64,000 nucleotides of DNA from Myxocyprinus asiaticus. Its lineage: Eukaryota > Chordata > Actinopteri > Cypriniformes > Catostomidae. The position numbers were made by a program, and so were the translations under genes. Location: NCBI RefSeq assembly GCF_019703515.2, contig NC_059365.1:38516001-38580000 (forward strand), read 5' to 3'. Each line of letters opens with the position of its first letter. Position 1 is the first letter of the stretch. The notes beneath the pieces are model-generated. The model was given only the letters and a program-made list of their open reading frames with translations, did not search any database and was not told where the DNA came from. Positions 43,780 to 55,500 of this stretch are shown piece by piece.

Positions 43780-45568
43780 TGTAGTGTGGATGTGGCCTTA
43801 GAAATATAGAATAATTACAATATTTAGAAGCATTGACCTTTAAACATTTTTATAAGAAACCTCTCTATATAATTTCACCATGAAATACCTTTGAGGACCT
43901 AGTTTGATCATGTTAGGTTTAGTGTTTACAATACAAAAAGATTCATATAAGATAAACCTGGGCTTTATTACAAAAATGAATGGCTCTATCGGATGTTACA
44001 TTGTGTGGAATTGTTGTGTCACAAATTGTTGTATTCAAGAGTGTGATTTGTATTGGCGTCCTATCCAAAGCTGACATCTTAATTTGTCCATTTTCTTGCA
44101 GCTTGAACAGAAGACTTGGGTAGTAGGAATGATTTGATATTATTTCGTAGTTTTGATACTTGATGTCCAAGGTCCATTTTGTTGAGTGCTCTCTATGGGT
44201 ATACTGTATGTGGTGGTGAACCTTAATGTGAACAATAACTCTTCAAGCAGTGTACACAAAAGACATGGCATTGACCTCTAAAGGTATGACACAGTTTCAT
44301 TAAACATGTTGTGTTATTTTATTGACCTTAAAAAGTTACACAATCCCCAAGGGAGGGATTTAGTACACTAAAACATTTAACAGCACAACTACACAACTGG
44401 GGAATCTTTTAAATATTATAGACTTTAACAAAATCCCCCTTGTAGGTTTTTATACTTCGCTTGCCATCTCTTACAGAATGACATAATGTCACAATAAGGA
44501 ACAATGTTATTGAGAACCATAAGAAATCCATCATGTTTAGGGAAGACATTTCATGGACTATCAGTATTTCGTATGAAATATGTTCATTATAAACAGAGCA
44601 TCCATTCGGATGACCCCCCCCACCCCCCCCCCTTTTTTTTTTTTTTTCTTTTTTTTTCTTTTTACAGTCTTCAGAAAACAGGCATTAGTGCAAAAATGGT
44701 ATAACAAGGTAGTCCTGGCTGCAGTTTATCCATTTATTCAAAAGCGTGACACTTTATAATCCTTCCTACTCAGCGATGGAATATGACAGATGTTTTCTAA
44801 GTGAAAGAGAATCCCTCCCCCCCCAAAACTGATAATTAAAAACCTTAAAAATCACTGATTCTTGAGTACTGGGACAAAACAGGCAACACAACTGGAAAAT
44901 AATAATAATAAAACAACTTTATGTACCAAGGAATTATTTTGGATGAATCTATCACATTTTCAGATGTTTTCAATTTGTTTTCAGAAAACCTCCTGTTTCT
45001 TCCATTTTCTCCTGCTTCTTCATTTTGACTATCACACAATATGTGTCAACACTGTCAGATAAAAAGCATGTAGCTGTTTATTATACGTTTTGACAAAGAT
45101 TGAGGATACATGATTTCAAACAGTCAGCTCCATGATTTGAATAAAATCTGACAAGGTTAATAAACTATATTTTTAATGTATTAAATGCAGAAGCAATTTT
45201 GTTTTTCTGGTGTTACAAGCTACTAAAAAGACCTACTTAAAATGAAGAAAATAATCAAATAATCCCAAATAATTTATTTTTAATTTTGATATATTGTATA
45301 TAAACCTATAAGTTTAAGGTAAAATATGGAAAGAGGACCTTCAAAAGTAGGGATAGATTTTAAACCTTATTAAATATGTATATATATTTTAAATAAAATA
45401 ATGTTTCTTATTATTACATATTCTTATGATCAAATATACATATATTTTATATTTATATATTTGTACTATCCCATAGAGAAATCTGAAATTTCCCAATATA
45501 TGCAAAACACATATATGAAATATATGTTCATTTATGTTTTCTTACTAATATAAAGTCACATACTTGTA
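43780..45568. other. No gene recognised; possibly stox2 distal 3' UTR
   Basis: AT-rich, mostly free of recognisable elements. It has a C-rich then T-rich tract at 44615-44650 and several minus-strand AATAAA motifs (for example near 43963 and 44734). Mammalian STOX2 has a long 3' UTR, so this might be its distal part, but nothing here proves it. Confidence 0.3.
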
Positions 45569-47190
45569 CAGTGCATCCGGAAAGTATTCACAGCGCTTCA
45601 CTTTTTCCACATTTTGTTATGTTACAGCCTTATTCCAAAATGGATTAAATTCATTATTTTCCTCAAAATTCTACAAACAATACCCCATAATGACAACGTG
45701 AAAGAAGTTTGTTTGAAATCTTTGCAAATTTATTAAAAATAAAAAAACGAAAAAAAAAAACATCACATGTACATAAGTATTTACAGCCTTTGCCATGACA
45801 CTCAAAATTGAGCTCAGGTGCATCCTGTTTCCACTGATCATCCTTGAGATGTTTCTACAACTTGATTGGAGTCCACCTGTGGTAAATTCAGTTGATTGGA
45901 CATGATTTGGAAAGGCACACACCTGTCTATATAAGGTCCCACAGTTAACAGTGCATGTCAGAGCACAAACCAAGCCATGAAGTCCAAGGAATTGTCTGTA
46001 GACCTCCGAAACAGGATTGTATCGAGGCACAGATCTGGGGAAGGGTACAGAAAAATTTCTGCAGCATTGAAGGTCCCAATGAGCACAGTGGCCTCCATCA
46101 TCCGTAAATGGAAGAAGTTTGGAACCACCAGGACTCTTCCTAGAGCTGGCCGCCCGGCCAAACTGAGCGATCGGGGGAGAAGGGCCTTAGTCAGGGAGGT
46201 GACCAAGAACCCGATGGTCACTCTGACAGAGCTCCAGCATTTCTCTGTGGAGAGAGGAGAAACTTCCAGAAGAACAACCATCTCTGCAGCACTCCACCAA
46301 TCAAGCCTGTATGGTAGAGTGGCCAGACGAAAGTCTCTCCTCAGTAAAAGGCACATGACAGCCCACCTGGAGTTTGCCAAAAGGCACCTGAAGGACTCTC
46401 AGACCATGAGAAACAAAGATTAAACTCTTTGGCCTGAATGGCAAGCGTCATGTCTGGAGGAAACCAGGCACCACTCATCACCTGGCCAATACCATCCCTA
46501 CAGTGAAGCATTGTGGTGGCAGCATCATGCTGTGGGGATGTTTTTCAGCGGCAGGAACTGGGAGACTAGTCAGGATTGAGGGAAGATGAATGCAGCAATG
46601 TACAGAGACATCCTTGATGAAAACCTGCTCCAGAGCGCTCTAGACCTCAGACTGGGGCTAAGGTTCATTTTCCAACAGGACAACGACCCTAAGCACACAG
46701 CCAAGATAACAAAGGAGTGGCTCCAGGACAACTCTGTGAATGTCCTTGAGTGGCCCAGCCAGAGTCCAGACTTGAACCCGATTGAACATCTCTGGAGAGA
46801 TCTGAAAATGGCTGTGCACCAACGCTCCCCATCCAACCTGATGGAGCTTGAGAGGTCCTGCAAAGAAGAATGGGAGAAACTGCCCAAAAATAGGTGTGCC
46901 AAGCTTGTAGCATCATATTCAAAAAGACTTGAGGCTGTAATTGGTGCCAAAGGTGCTTTAACAAAGTATTCAGCAAAGGCTGTGAATACTTATGTACATG
47001 TGATTCTTTTCGTTTTTTATTTTTAATACATTTGCAAAGATTTCAAACAAACTTCTTTCACATTGTCATTATGGGGTATTGTTTGTAGAATTTTGAGGAA
47101 AATAATGAATTTAATCCATTTTGGAATAAGGCTGTAACATAACAGAATGTGGAAAAAGTGAAGCGCTGTGAATACTTTCCGGATGCACTG
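45569..47190 (+). mobile_element. Tc1-like transposon with long inverted repeats (family C, copy 2)
   Basis: 1622-bp element flanked by TA with the same ends and about 200-bp inverted repeats as 36383-38009, to which it is very similar. The transposase start is better preserved (45977-46423), but about 20 nt are missing after 'atgagaaacaaag', which removes the WSDET motif with the first catalytic aspartate and shifts frame. A further 1-nt loss (gagggaagatg) follows. Confidence 0.88.
45977..47017 (+). pseudogene. Broken Tc1 transposase (family C, copy 2)
   Basis: N-terminal part MKSKELSVDLRNRIVSRHRS to [14 protein letters not shown] is open (both DNA-binding helices and GRPAKLSD). The catalytic part from [15 protein letters not shown] to KGALTKY is open in another frame, with QDNDPKH and DLNPIEHLW. 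The deletion between them removes the first Asp. At the end, the usual stop is changed (KYSAKAV...), so the frame reads on. Confidence 0.87.
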
Positions 47191-47196
47191 TACATA

Positions 47197-48107
47197 CACT
47201 GATGAGGCAAAACATTATGACCACCTGCCTAATGCTGCTGGTCCTCCGCGTGTTGCCAAAACAGCACCAACCCGCTGAGGCATGGACTCTACAAGACCCC
47301 TGAAGGTGTCCTGTGGTATGTGGCACCAAGACATTAGCAGCAGATCCTTCAAGTCCTGTAAGTTGCGAGGTGGAGCCACCATGGATCAGACTTGTTGATC
47401 CAGCACATCCAACAGATGCTCAATCGGATTGAGATCTGGGGAATATGGAGACCAGGGCAACACCTTGAACTCTTTATCATGTTCCTCAAACCATTCCCGA
47501 ACAATGTGTGCAGTGTGGCAGGGCGCATTATCCTACTCCTACTGAAAGAGGCCACTGCCATCAAGGAATACCATTGCAATGAAGGGGTTTACCTGGTCTG
47601 CAACGATGTTTAGGCTACGCAGCCCCATATGAAGCAGGGTGCGATGCATTGTGTGTTGTGACACATTCCTCCTGTAACCATCATTAAGATTTTCTGTGAC
47701 TTATGCCACAGTAGACCTTCTGTCGCTTTGGACCAGACGGGATAGCCTTTATTGCACTTGCGCATCAATGAGACTTAGGCGCCCGACACCCTGTCGCCAG
47801 TTTGTGGTTTGTCCCTCCTCGACCACTGTTGGTAGGTACTCACCTCTGCTGACCGGGAGCACCCCACAAGCGTTGCCGTTTCAGAGATGCTCTGACCCAG
47901 TCATCTGGCCATAACAATTTGGCCCTTGTCAAAGTTGCTCAGGTCTTTACTCCTGCCCATTTGTCCTGCATTCAACACGTTGACTACGAGAACTGATTGT
48001 TCGCTTACCATCTAATCTACCCAGACCTTGACATGTGCCCGAGTTAGGAGATGATCAACGTTATTCGCTTCACCTGTGAGTGGTCATAATGTTTTGGCTC
48101 ATCATTG
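47197..48107 (-). mobile_element. mariner/Tc1-superfamily relic
   Basis: About 911 bp between TA dinucleotides, with ends CACTGATGAGGCAAAACATT and the inverse ttttggctcatcattg. On the minus strand it still encodes a recognisable transposase. The N-terminus from about 47960 leftwards includes GRSKDL, SETATLVG-like and GRLSLIDA-like segments, and later [14 protein letters not shown] and [15 protein letters not shown] carry the second and third acidic residues. The section with the first aspartate is missing and stops are present. Inserted only 6 bp from the Tc1 copy at its left. Confidence 0.75.
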
Positions 48108-48109
48108 TA

Positions 48110-49391
48110 TATGTTCATATGGCCATATATTAGATTTCTGTATGGGATATAAAGTATTGAGTTATGGTCTGAGGACAGGTAGTTTTAGGGCTTGTAAGTG
48201 TAATATTGTCATTATTTTAATCATATAAAATAAAATGGTACATTTTAATTAACAAAATTGTAGTGATCATCTCTAATCAATTTCAAAGTAAAAATGCTGC
48301 TATTTTCAAGACAGCACGTTTTGTCCCACATCTCAAGAATCAGTGGATTTGTGCACTGAAAGAACTGGAAAAAATATAATAGTAATAAAAACAAATAATT
48401 TAATATGGCTGGACATTTTAAATTAGCCAGCATATATGGGTCCTATATGTTTCCAAACTCTACGCACATCTCCTCTCTATTACAATGAGAATAACAGTAG
48501 GTTACTAATGCTTTGACCAAGTTTAGATGATCTAGATGTGTCTGAAAAGCACTAGCAGTACATTCACAGTTTGCAAGCTGACAGTGGTGTGTCTAATACA
48601 GCAGAGATCTGGGATGGAGGATGGAAATCACTCTTGTCTCCTTCTACAACTGTACAAATTGTGGAGGTAGCAATGTATGTATTCTATGTCGCCTTGTTTT
48701 GTATTTGAGAGCACCTCTTTAACAGAAATAAAATAATATAATTTTTTTTTTTGTGAGACTGTCCATTCCATGAGAAAGCACCAGTAGAATCGAATTTTTT
48801 TTTTTTTAACAAATAATGCCATAATGGTGGTATGTTTTGTTGAATTTCATTATAACTATAACCGTCATTTACTATAACTGTCATTTGAAGCATCTTTACA
48901 CTCAAAAGAAAAATTTCCAGGGGCGGTGCCACATATAGTGATTATTGTGGCCTTCAAGTTAAGGCCAGCAATGGTCACAAGCCAGTAAGTCAGTAGAGTC
49001 CGGAAGGACCTGAGAGTGCAGATTGAAACATGAGACACAGCGATGCATGAATAGGCAGAGGCAATGCAGCCAGTTTGGATTAGAAGACAAATAAGACCCG
49101 TAGTGGATACATTAAGCTATAAAGGACACCTACAAATGCATTTGATCAAGGGTTTTACCCCAAATATGATCGCCGATCACCTTAAATTACGTCCTATTGA
49201 AGTGACTTGTTTGTCTGCAGCAGTATTTTTTTCAGTGAATTATGATGAACTATGTTTTAAACATTTCTGTACTGGAAAATACAGCTGGGACAGTCTTCAA
49301 ACTCGCTCGGAAGGTCCTGCCTGTAAGATTGTAACAGTCCTGGTGAAGTACAGTTTAACAGGTGGTGCCCCCTCCTGCCCTGGCTGTGCCA
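48110..49391 (-). other. stox2: Presumed stox2 3' untranslated region (proximal part)
   Basis: Follows the stox2 stop codon on the minus strand. No other exon or bounded repeat is seen. Where the transcript ends cannot be fixed. Confidence 0.4.
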
Positions 49392-49581
49392 CTACACGCT
49401 GGTGATGGAGGCCTGTTTCTCCGTGCGGTTGGCAGGCGGCTCTCGAATGGTACGGAAGCTAGGGGGCTGGTAGGGTGGAGGGGGTCTTTTGGTGCCAATA
49501 TGTCCTGGACTCAAAGCCATATTCTGGCGCCTGCTATTTTCCACATTACTCGAGGTGTTTGAAGCGAGGCTTTCCCGCGTG
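49392..49581 (-). CDS. stox2: stox2 last exon
   Basis: Acceptor ctactttag. Encodes (R)[26 protein letters not shown], a proline-rich [10 protein letters not shown] stretch and ends QASITSV then TAG. The last four residues ITSV form a class I PDZ-ligand pattern (S/T-x-V). This is a reading of the pattern, not a tested interaction. Confidence 0.93.
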
Positions 49582-52500
49582 CTAAAGTAGTATAGAAGGA
49601 AGGAGTAAAGAAAGAGAAAGATAATTAAAGAGTGTTATGAAGAAACCAGAAAGAGAAATTGATCAGTAACAGGGTTAATAGAGGGAACAAAGATGGGATT
49701 ATTTAAGTTAACAATATGGATCTCTTATTATTAAAGAGATCCATATTGTAGAGACAGCACAGTTCAGGAGTGGAATAAAATGAGTAGAAGATAACATTTA
49801 AGACCACGACAACATAAGGAATACAAACATGAAAGACCAGAACATCTATAAAGGTTTAGGGTGATTATAGGGATTATTATTATAATTTGTTTTTTACTTT
49901 GACTAAAAGCATGTGTGATACTAGATTTTAGCCTTAACATCAAACCAAGTGGCATCTGCAAACAAATGATGGTACTGCTCTTCTCAGAACTAACTTCACT
50001 TTTATGAGCCATTTTTAGTTCACACAGGTGTCCTAGTAGAGTAACCACAGGTTCAGTTCATCCCATTAAATATGGACGTGTTTCAATAACTGGTAAAGTG
50101 TCCAAGTAAATGTTTTGGATGAAAAGTTTGTGCTATATTTCTTCAAAATAAATGCCACTTGTTTGATATTTTATTATACAGTGCAAGGAAAAGTATGGGA
50201 ACCATTCGAAATTACCTGCATTTATGTATAAATTTACATTAAATTCAGGTTTGATCATCTTAGTTACAATACTGGACAAACACAATCTCTTTTAACTAAT
50301 AACACACAAATTTTGTATTGTTCTAGTACATACTGAATACATCATTCAAACATTTACAGTTTAGGCTGGAAATCATATGCAAACCCCTAGGTTAATGATG
50401 TCAACAAAAGCTAATTAGAGTCAGGAGTTGGCAAACCTGGCATCCAATTAATGAAACAAGGTTGGAGGTGTGGGTTAGAGCTACTTTGACTTATAAAAAG
50501 CACTCAAACATTTTGAGGTTGCTATTCACAAGAAGCATCTGCTGACGTAAACCATGCCTCGCAAAAAAGAGATCTCAGAAGACCTACGATCAAGATTTTT
50601 TTTTTTTTTTTTTTGCATTAAGCTGGAAAGGGTTAAAAAGTTATCTTGAAGAGCTTAGATATTCATCTGTCCACAGTTAGACAAATTGTCTATAAATGGA
50701 GATGATTTAGTACTGTGGCTACTCTCCCTATAAGTGGCCATCCAGCCAAGATGACTCAAAGGGCACACCGCAGAATGATCAATGAGATAAAAAAGCACCC
50801 TACAGTCACAGCTAAAGACTTGGAAAGAATAACTGGAACTGGTTAACATCTCTGTTCATGAGTCTACTACACAGAAAACATTAATGGTGTCCACAAAGGA
50901 AGCCGCTGATTTCCAACAAAAACATTGCTGCGCATCTAAAGTTTGCCAAAGACCACCTTGACACTCCACAGCGCTTCTGGGAAAATGTTTTGTGGATTGA
51001 TGAAACTAAGGTTGAATTGTTGAAGAACACGCAGCACTATGTATGGTGTAAAAAGGGCACAGCATACCAACGTCAAAACATCATCCTGACGGTGAAGTAT
51101 GGTGTTGGGAGCATCATTATTTGGAGCTGATTTGCTGCTTCGGGGCCTGGACCGCTTGCCATCATCGAGGGAAAAATGAATTCCCAAGTTTATCAAGAGA
51201 TCCTCCAGGATAATGTCAGGGTGGCTGTGCGCCAGCTGAAGCTCAGCAGAAGTTGAGTGATGCAGCAGGACAATGACCCTAAACACTGAAGTAAATCCAC
51301 AACAGAATGGCTTAAAAAAACGAAAATCCACCTTTTGGAGTGGCCCAGTCACAGCCCAGACTTTAACCCAATAGAGATGCTGTGGAATGACCTGAAGAGA
51401 GCCATTCACACCAGACATCCTAAGAATATAGCTGAGCTGAAGCATTTCTGTAAGGAAGAATGGTCCAAAATTCCTTCTGAACAGGTCTAGTCCAAAGCTA
51501 CCGGAAACGCTTGGTTGAGGTTATTGCTGCCAAAGCAGGATCAACCAGTTATTAAATCCAAGGGTTTACTTACTTTTTCCACAGCACTGTGAATTTTTAA
51601 TGGGATGTGTTTAATAAAGACATGAAAGATTATAATTGTTTGTGTGTTTTTAGCTTAATCACATTGTGTTTGTCTTTACTTGTGACTTTGATGAAGATGA
51701 GATCACATTTTATGACCAGTTAATGCAGAAAACCAACTCATTCCAAAGGGTTCACATAATTTTTCTTGCCACTGTATAATGCAAAGATTATACATAGATT
51801 AAGACACATTTTGTAGTTTGGCTTAATGCTGCCTTCATGTGCATTCAAAATGATCATAAATATTTTTCCAACTCTGATTTTGCAAATGAATGCCCCCTCA
51901 AATCATAATTACAACTGGGAAACTCAGAGATAATTTTAATACGCGATTTTTCGAGTTGGGGAAATTAATTTGATATTGTCCATGTTTCTGACAACAAAGC
52001 AATTAATCGTGACTTACTTGTAATAATGACTTCAGAAGTGGGAAGTAGGATAATTCTTTGTGAGGCCACTGTAAATGAGTTATATTTACACTGGTTGCGT
52101 AAATAAAATAAAGTAAAAAATGTAATGATAACTGCTCAAATTTGAAAGTGGGATTCTAAATTTGAGTGTACACTTGTGGGAGTAAATATAATCAGAGGAC
52201 AACAGAGCAATCTTTTTATGCCAGAGTCAAAGGCATATTTCTATTCTATGGAAAAATACATTCAGACAACACACATCCCTTCTCCAACTATAACTAATCC
52301 ATTTAGCTTTAACTGAACACAACAAATCACAAGTCTAAACTAGCAGTTTTGTAATCATTATCAAATTGCAACTCTTCTGTAAACATCTCTATAAAAACAG
52401 GCTTTAACCATGCTTTAATGTCTTTCATTACCATTCCTGTATAGTTTGACATCTGTCGAATGTTGATGTGGATGTAAGTTAGCAAATCCATAATTTTTCA

Positions 52501-55500
52501 CCTAGTTTAGTGTAATTATTTTAGGGAATCAGTGAACACTGCTATACAGAAAAAATTGCTTGGATTTATGTTTTTTCCTCTCTCAATATATTAGAATAAC
52601 TTTCCCCATTATTTTATTTATTATTATTATTATTATCATTATTACTATCATTAAAATAATAAACAGGCTTCTTAACCATTTGATAGAACCTCATAGTAAA
52701 AAAAAACAAAAAACAAAAAACTGTTGGGTCCATAAAAAATTAAACCTTGTTTGTTATTATTGGTCAAAAGAAATACAAAAAGCAAAGAAATTATTTTTTT
52801 ATTATTTTTTCCTGGGTGTGCCCATAATAATATTTGCCTTGGTTTTTGTAGTGTGTAGGACTATTACAGGGATGTGGGACATTAAATTTGTTTGACATCC
52901 TGCTGTTTAACTGCTGTACAGTTTTAGCTTAAATTAACTTTTTTTTTAATCATGTTTTTACAATGGCGTGTCACCAAAGTGGGAGAGGGGGGAATGAAAA
53001 CACAGGAAAGAACTGCACAAAACAAATACATACGCAAAGGGTAAATATGGCAACTGAACCACAGTATGAAAAGCCACATATTTTAATTTGGGGGAAAACA
53101 AACAATAAAACAAAAATTCACAATTATCAATAAAATGGGGCACATTTTGTTCCTTAAAGGTGCACTCAGCGATTCCTGAGGAACACTGTTGATATTCGAA
53201 CTCAACTGCCAAAACAACACCCCTCCCTTCAGTGCTCCTTTGGAAGCTCTGCCCCCCAAATTCATGCACGTGCATTGCCAAGGGAACGACAGTAACAGTT
53301 CGGTTTGCTGACCAAAAGAACCACCCCCTGTTGCTGATTGGCTGGAGTGGTGTTGTGTGGATCGGTCTGATCCACTTTGTTTTTGTCCCATTTATAGATC
53401 CAAATACTAGTTCCCTATCTGTCACTCACTCGACGTTGTGTCGATGTAGTGTCGATGTAGTGTCGATGTAGTGACACTAGGGGTCACTCTTGGGAGCCCC
53501 AAACACCTCTGCTTTTTGGAAAAAGGCCAATGGGAATTGGCGAGTGGAATTTGCATGCCACTCCCCCGGACATACGGGTATAAAAGGAGCTGGTATGCAA
53601 CCACTCATTCAGATTTTCCCTTCGGAGCCGAGCGGTTGTGTTCAGCGAGCTGAATTACTCTGCCGATCCATTCACCTCGAAAAGCTGTTGGATTTACGGC
53701 GCATTACAGTGGCTTCTCCCCCTCTTGCACTGGTGAAGTGCAGAGAATGCCCCTGGGCACTTCAGCAGCTAAAAGAGTATATTCTTCCTACTAAAAGAGT
53801 ATATTTTCCCTTCTTAAAAGAGTGGCATTAACGGAAAGCGTCTTTTTAAAGATGCCTCTCCGTTTGTGTATTTCCTGGTTGCGGTCGTTACGTCCCCACT
53901 TCCGATGGCCACAATCGCTGTCTTACGTGCTTGGGCGCTGCCCATGCGGAGACAGCGTTCACTGCAAGAGTGTGACCATGGCAACGTTGCGGTCACGGTT
54001 TTTCCTTCGTTAGAAGGAAAGACCACCCCAGCGGCTCCCCGCCTCGGTCCTTCTACCTACGGGTTTCAGGCTGCGTTGGTTAGCACTGGGGGCAATTTGG
54101 GAGCCACCCCAATGGGAGCCACTCCGCCGGGTAACTCCCCACGGACCTCCCATTCCCCAGTACGCTCGTTTGCCCCACTGGGTGTGGTCGCTCAGTCGCA
54201 GCCTGATGCACAGCTGGCAGCCATGCTTGCCCGGGTGGCTGCGTGTGTCGGGCTGGAGTGGAACCCTCCACCCCCCCTGAACCCTCGCAGCCTGATGATT
54301 GGTTCCTGGGCCCGGAGTGCCGCTCATGGCCGTGCCCTGCCCCGGTCCCTTTCTTCCCGGGGGTGCATGAGGAGCTCACGAGGTCGCGGCAGGCACCTTT
54401 CACTGTCTGGACCCGGTCTCTGAGCTCCTCCGCTCTCATGGAAAAATTTGTGGACCGTTCGACGCTTGTAAGAGCATTGGGGGAGGCTACGTAACGGCCT
54501 GGTGCGCTGGCTACGAGGCACACAGCGGTCTGCCCGTCTTGCACTGCCAGTCCACGTAACACAGTTCAGCTAGTTGTGGTGTTTTGTATAGGGACCCCTA
54601 GTGTCACTACATCGACACAACGTCGAGTGAGTGACAGATAGGGAACGTCCTGGTTACTTTTGTAACCTCCGTTCCCTGATAGAGGGAACGAGACATTTTG
54701 TCCCTCGTGCCACAACACTGAACTACCCGCTGAAATGGCCGGGACCTTGTCTTGGCTCCTCAGCACAAAACCTGAATGAGTGGTTGCATACCAGCTCCTT
54801 TTATACCCGTATGTCCAGGGGAGTGGCATGCAAATTCCTTTTTTCAAAAAGCAGAGGTGATTGGGGCTCCCAAGAGTGACCCCTAGTGTCACTACATCGA
54901 CACAAAATCTCGTTCCCTCCATCAGGGAACGGAGGTTACGAAAGTAACCAGGATGATTTTTTTCAGCCCACCCACAGAATTGACAGCTAGCAGACTGTGA
55001 GGAGATATTTGCAGAATTTGACAAAAAGTGTATTGGATTAGAATAATTGAGTGCACCTTTAAATGTTTGAAATGTCTCATCAGTTCATCAGGATTTTGGC
55101 ACTGAGCGTGTTTCTGCCTTGTAGGTTGAACTAAATAACAGTACAGTGCTTGTTTTTCTTCAGCCAATCACATTTTTTCTAAACACAAATTCAGGAAAAT
55201 ATCCACTTCATGAATTTCAACAGTTTAGGAGGTCAGATTCTTAAAAAACATAGCACTCTGTGTGACATTTTGAGTCTTTTTATTGTTGTTTTTTGTTTGA
55301 AAAACAAATTGTGCGAACCCAACCAAATATTTTCTGAGTCAGTAATATTGCACTGTGATGTCTTAGCACAAGGACATTGACTGAATATTGCAGTATGAGA
55401 GGTTTCAAGACATTAGGAAGATATGAGGTCAAAGGTCAGGGTGCAGGTTGAAAAGGAGGACAAGGATAACAGTCGGATGTAAAATTGCACCAGGTTGCAC

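Larger units (their letters stand above)
53158..55058. mobile_element. TTAA-flanked MITE split by a DIRS-like insertion
   Basis: Left end AGGTGCACTCAGCGATT after TTAA (53154-53157); right end AATTGAGTGCACCT before TTAA (55059-55062). The two arms total about 350 bp of MITE sequence; the middle 53410-54953 is a DIRS derivative. The inverted ends and TTAA duplication show both arms belong to one element. Confidence 0.8.

Noticed and set aside
53490..53831. 113-residue open frame as a gene
   Set aside because: It overlaps the DIRS terminal repeat and its 'protein' is translated repeat sequence.
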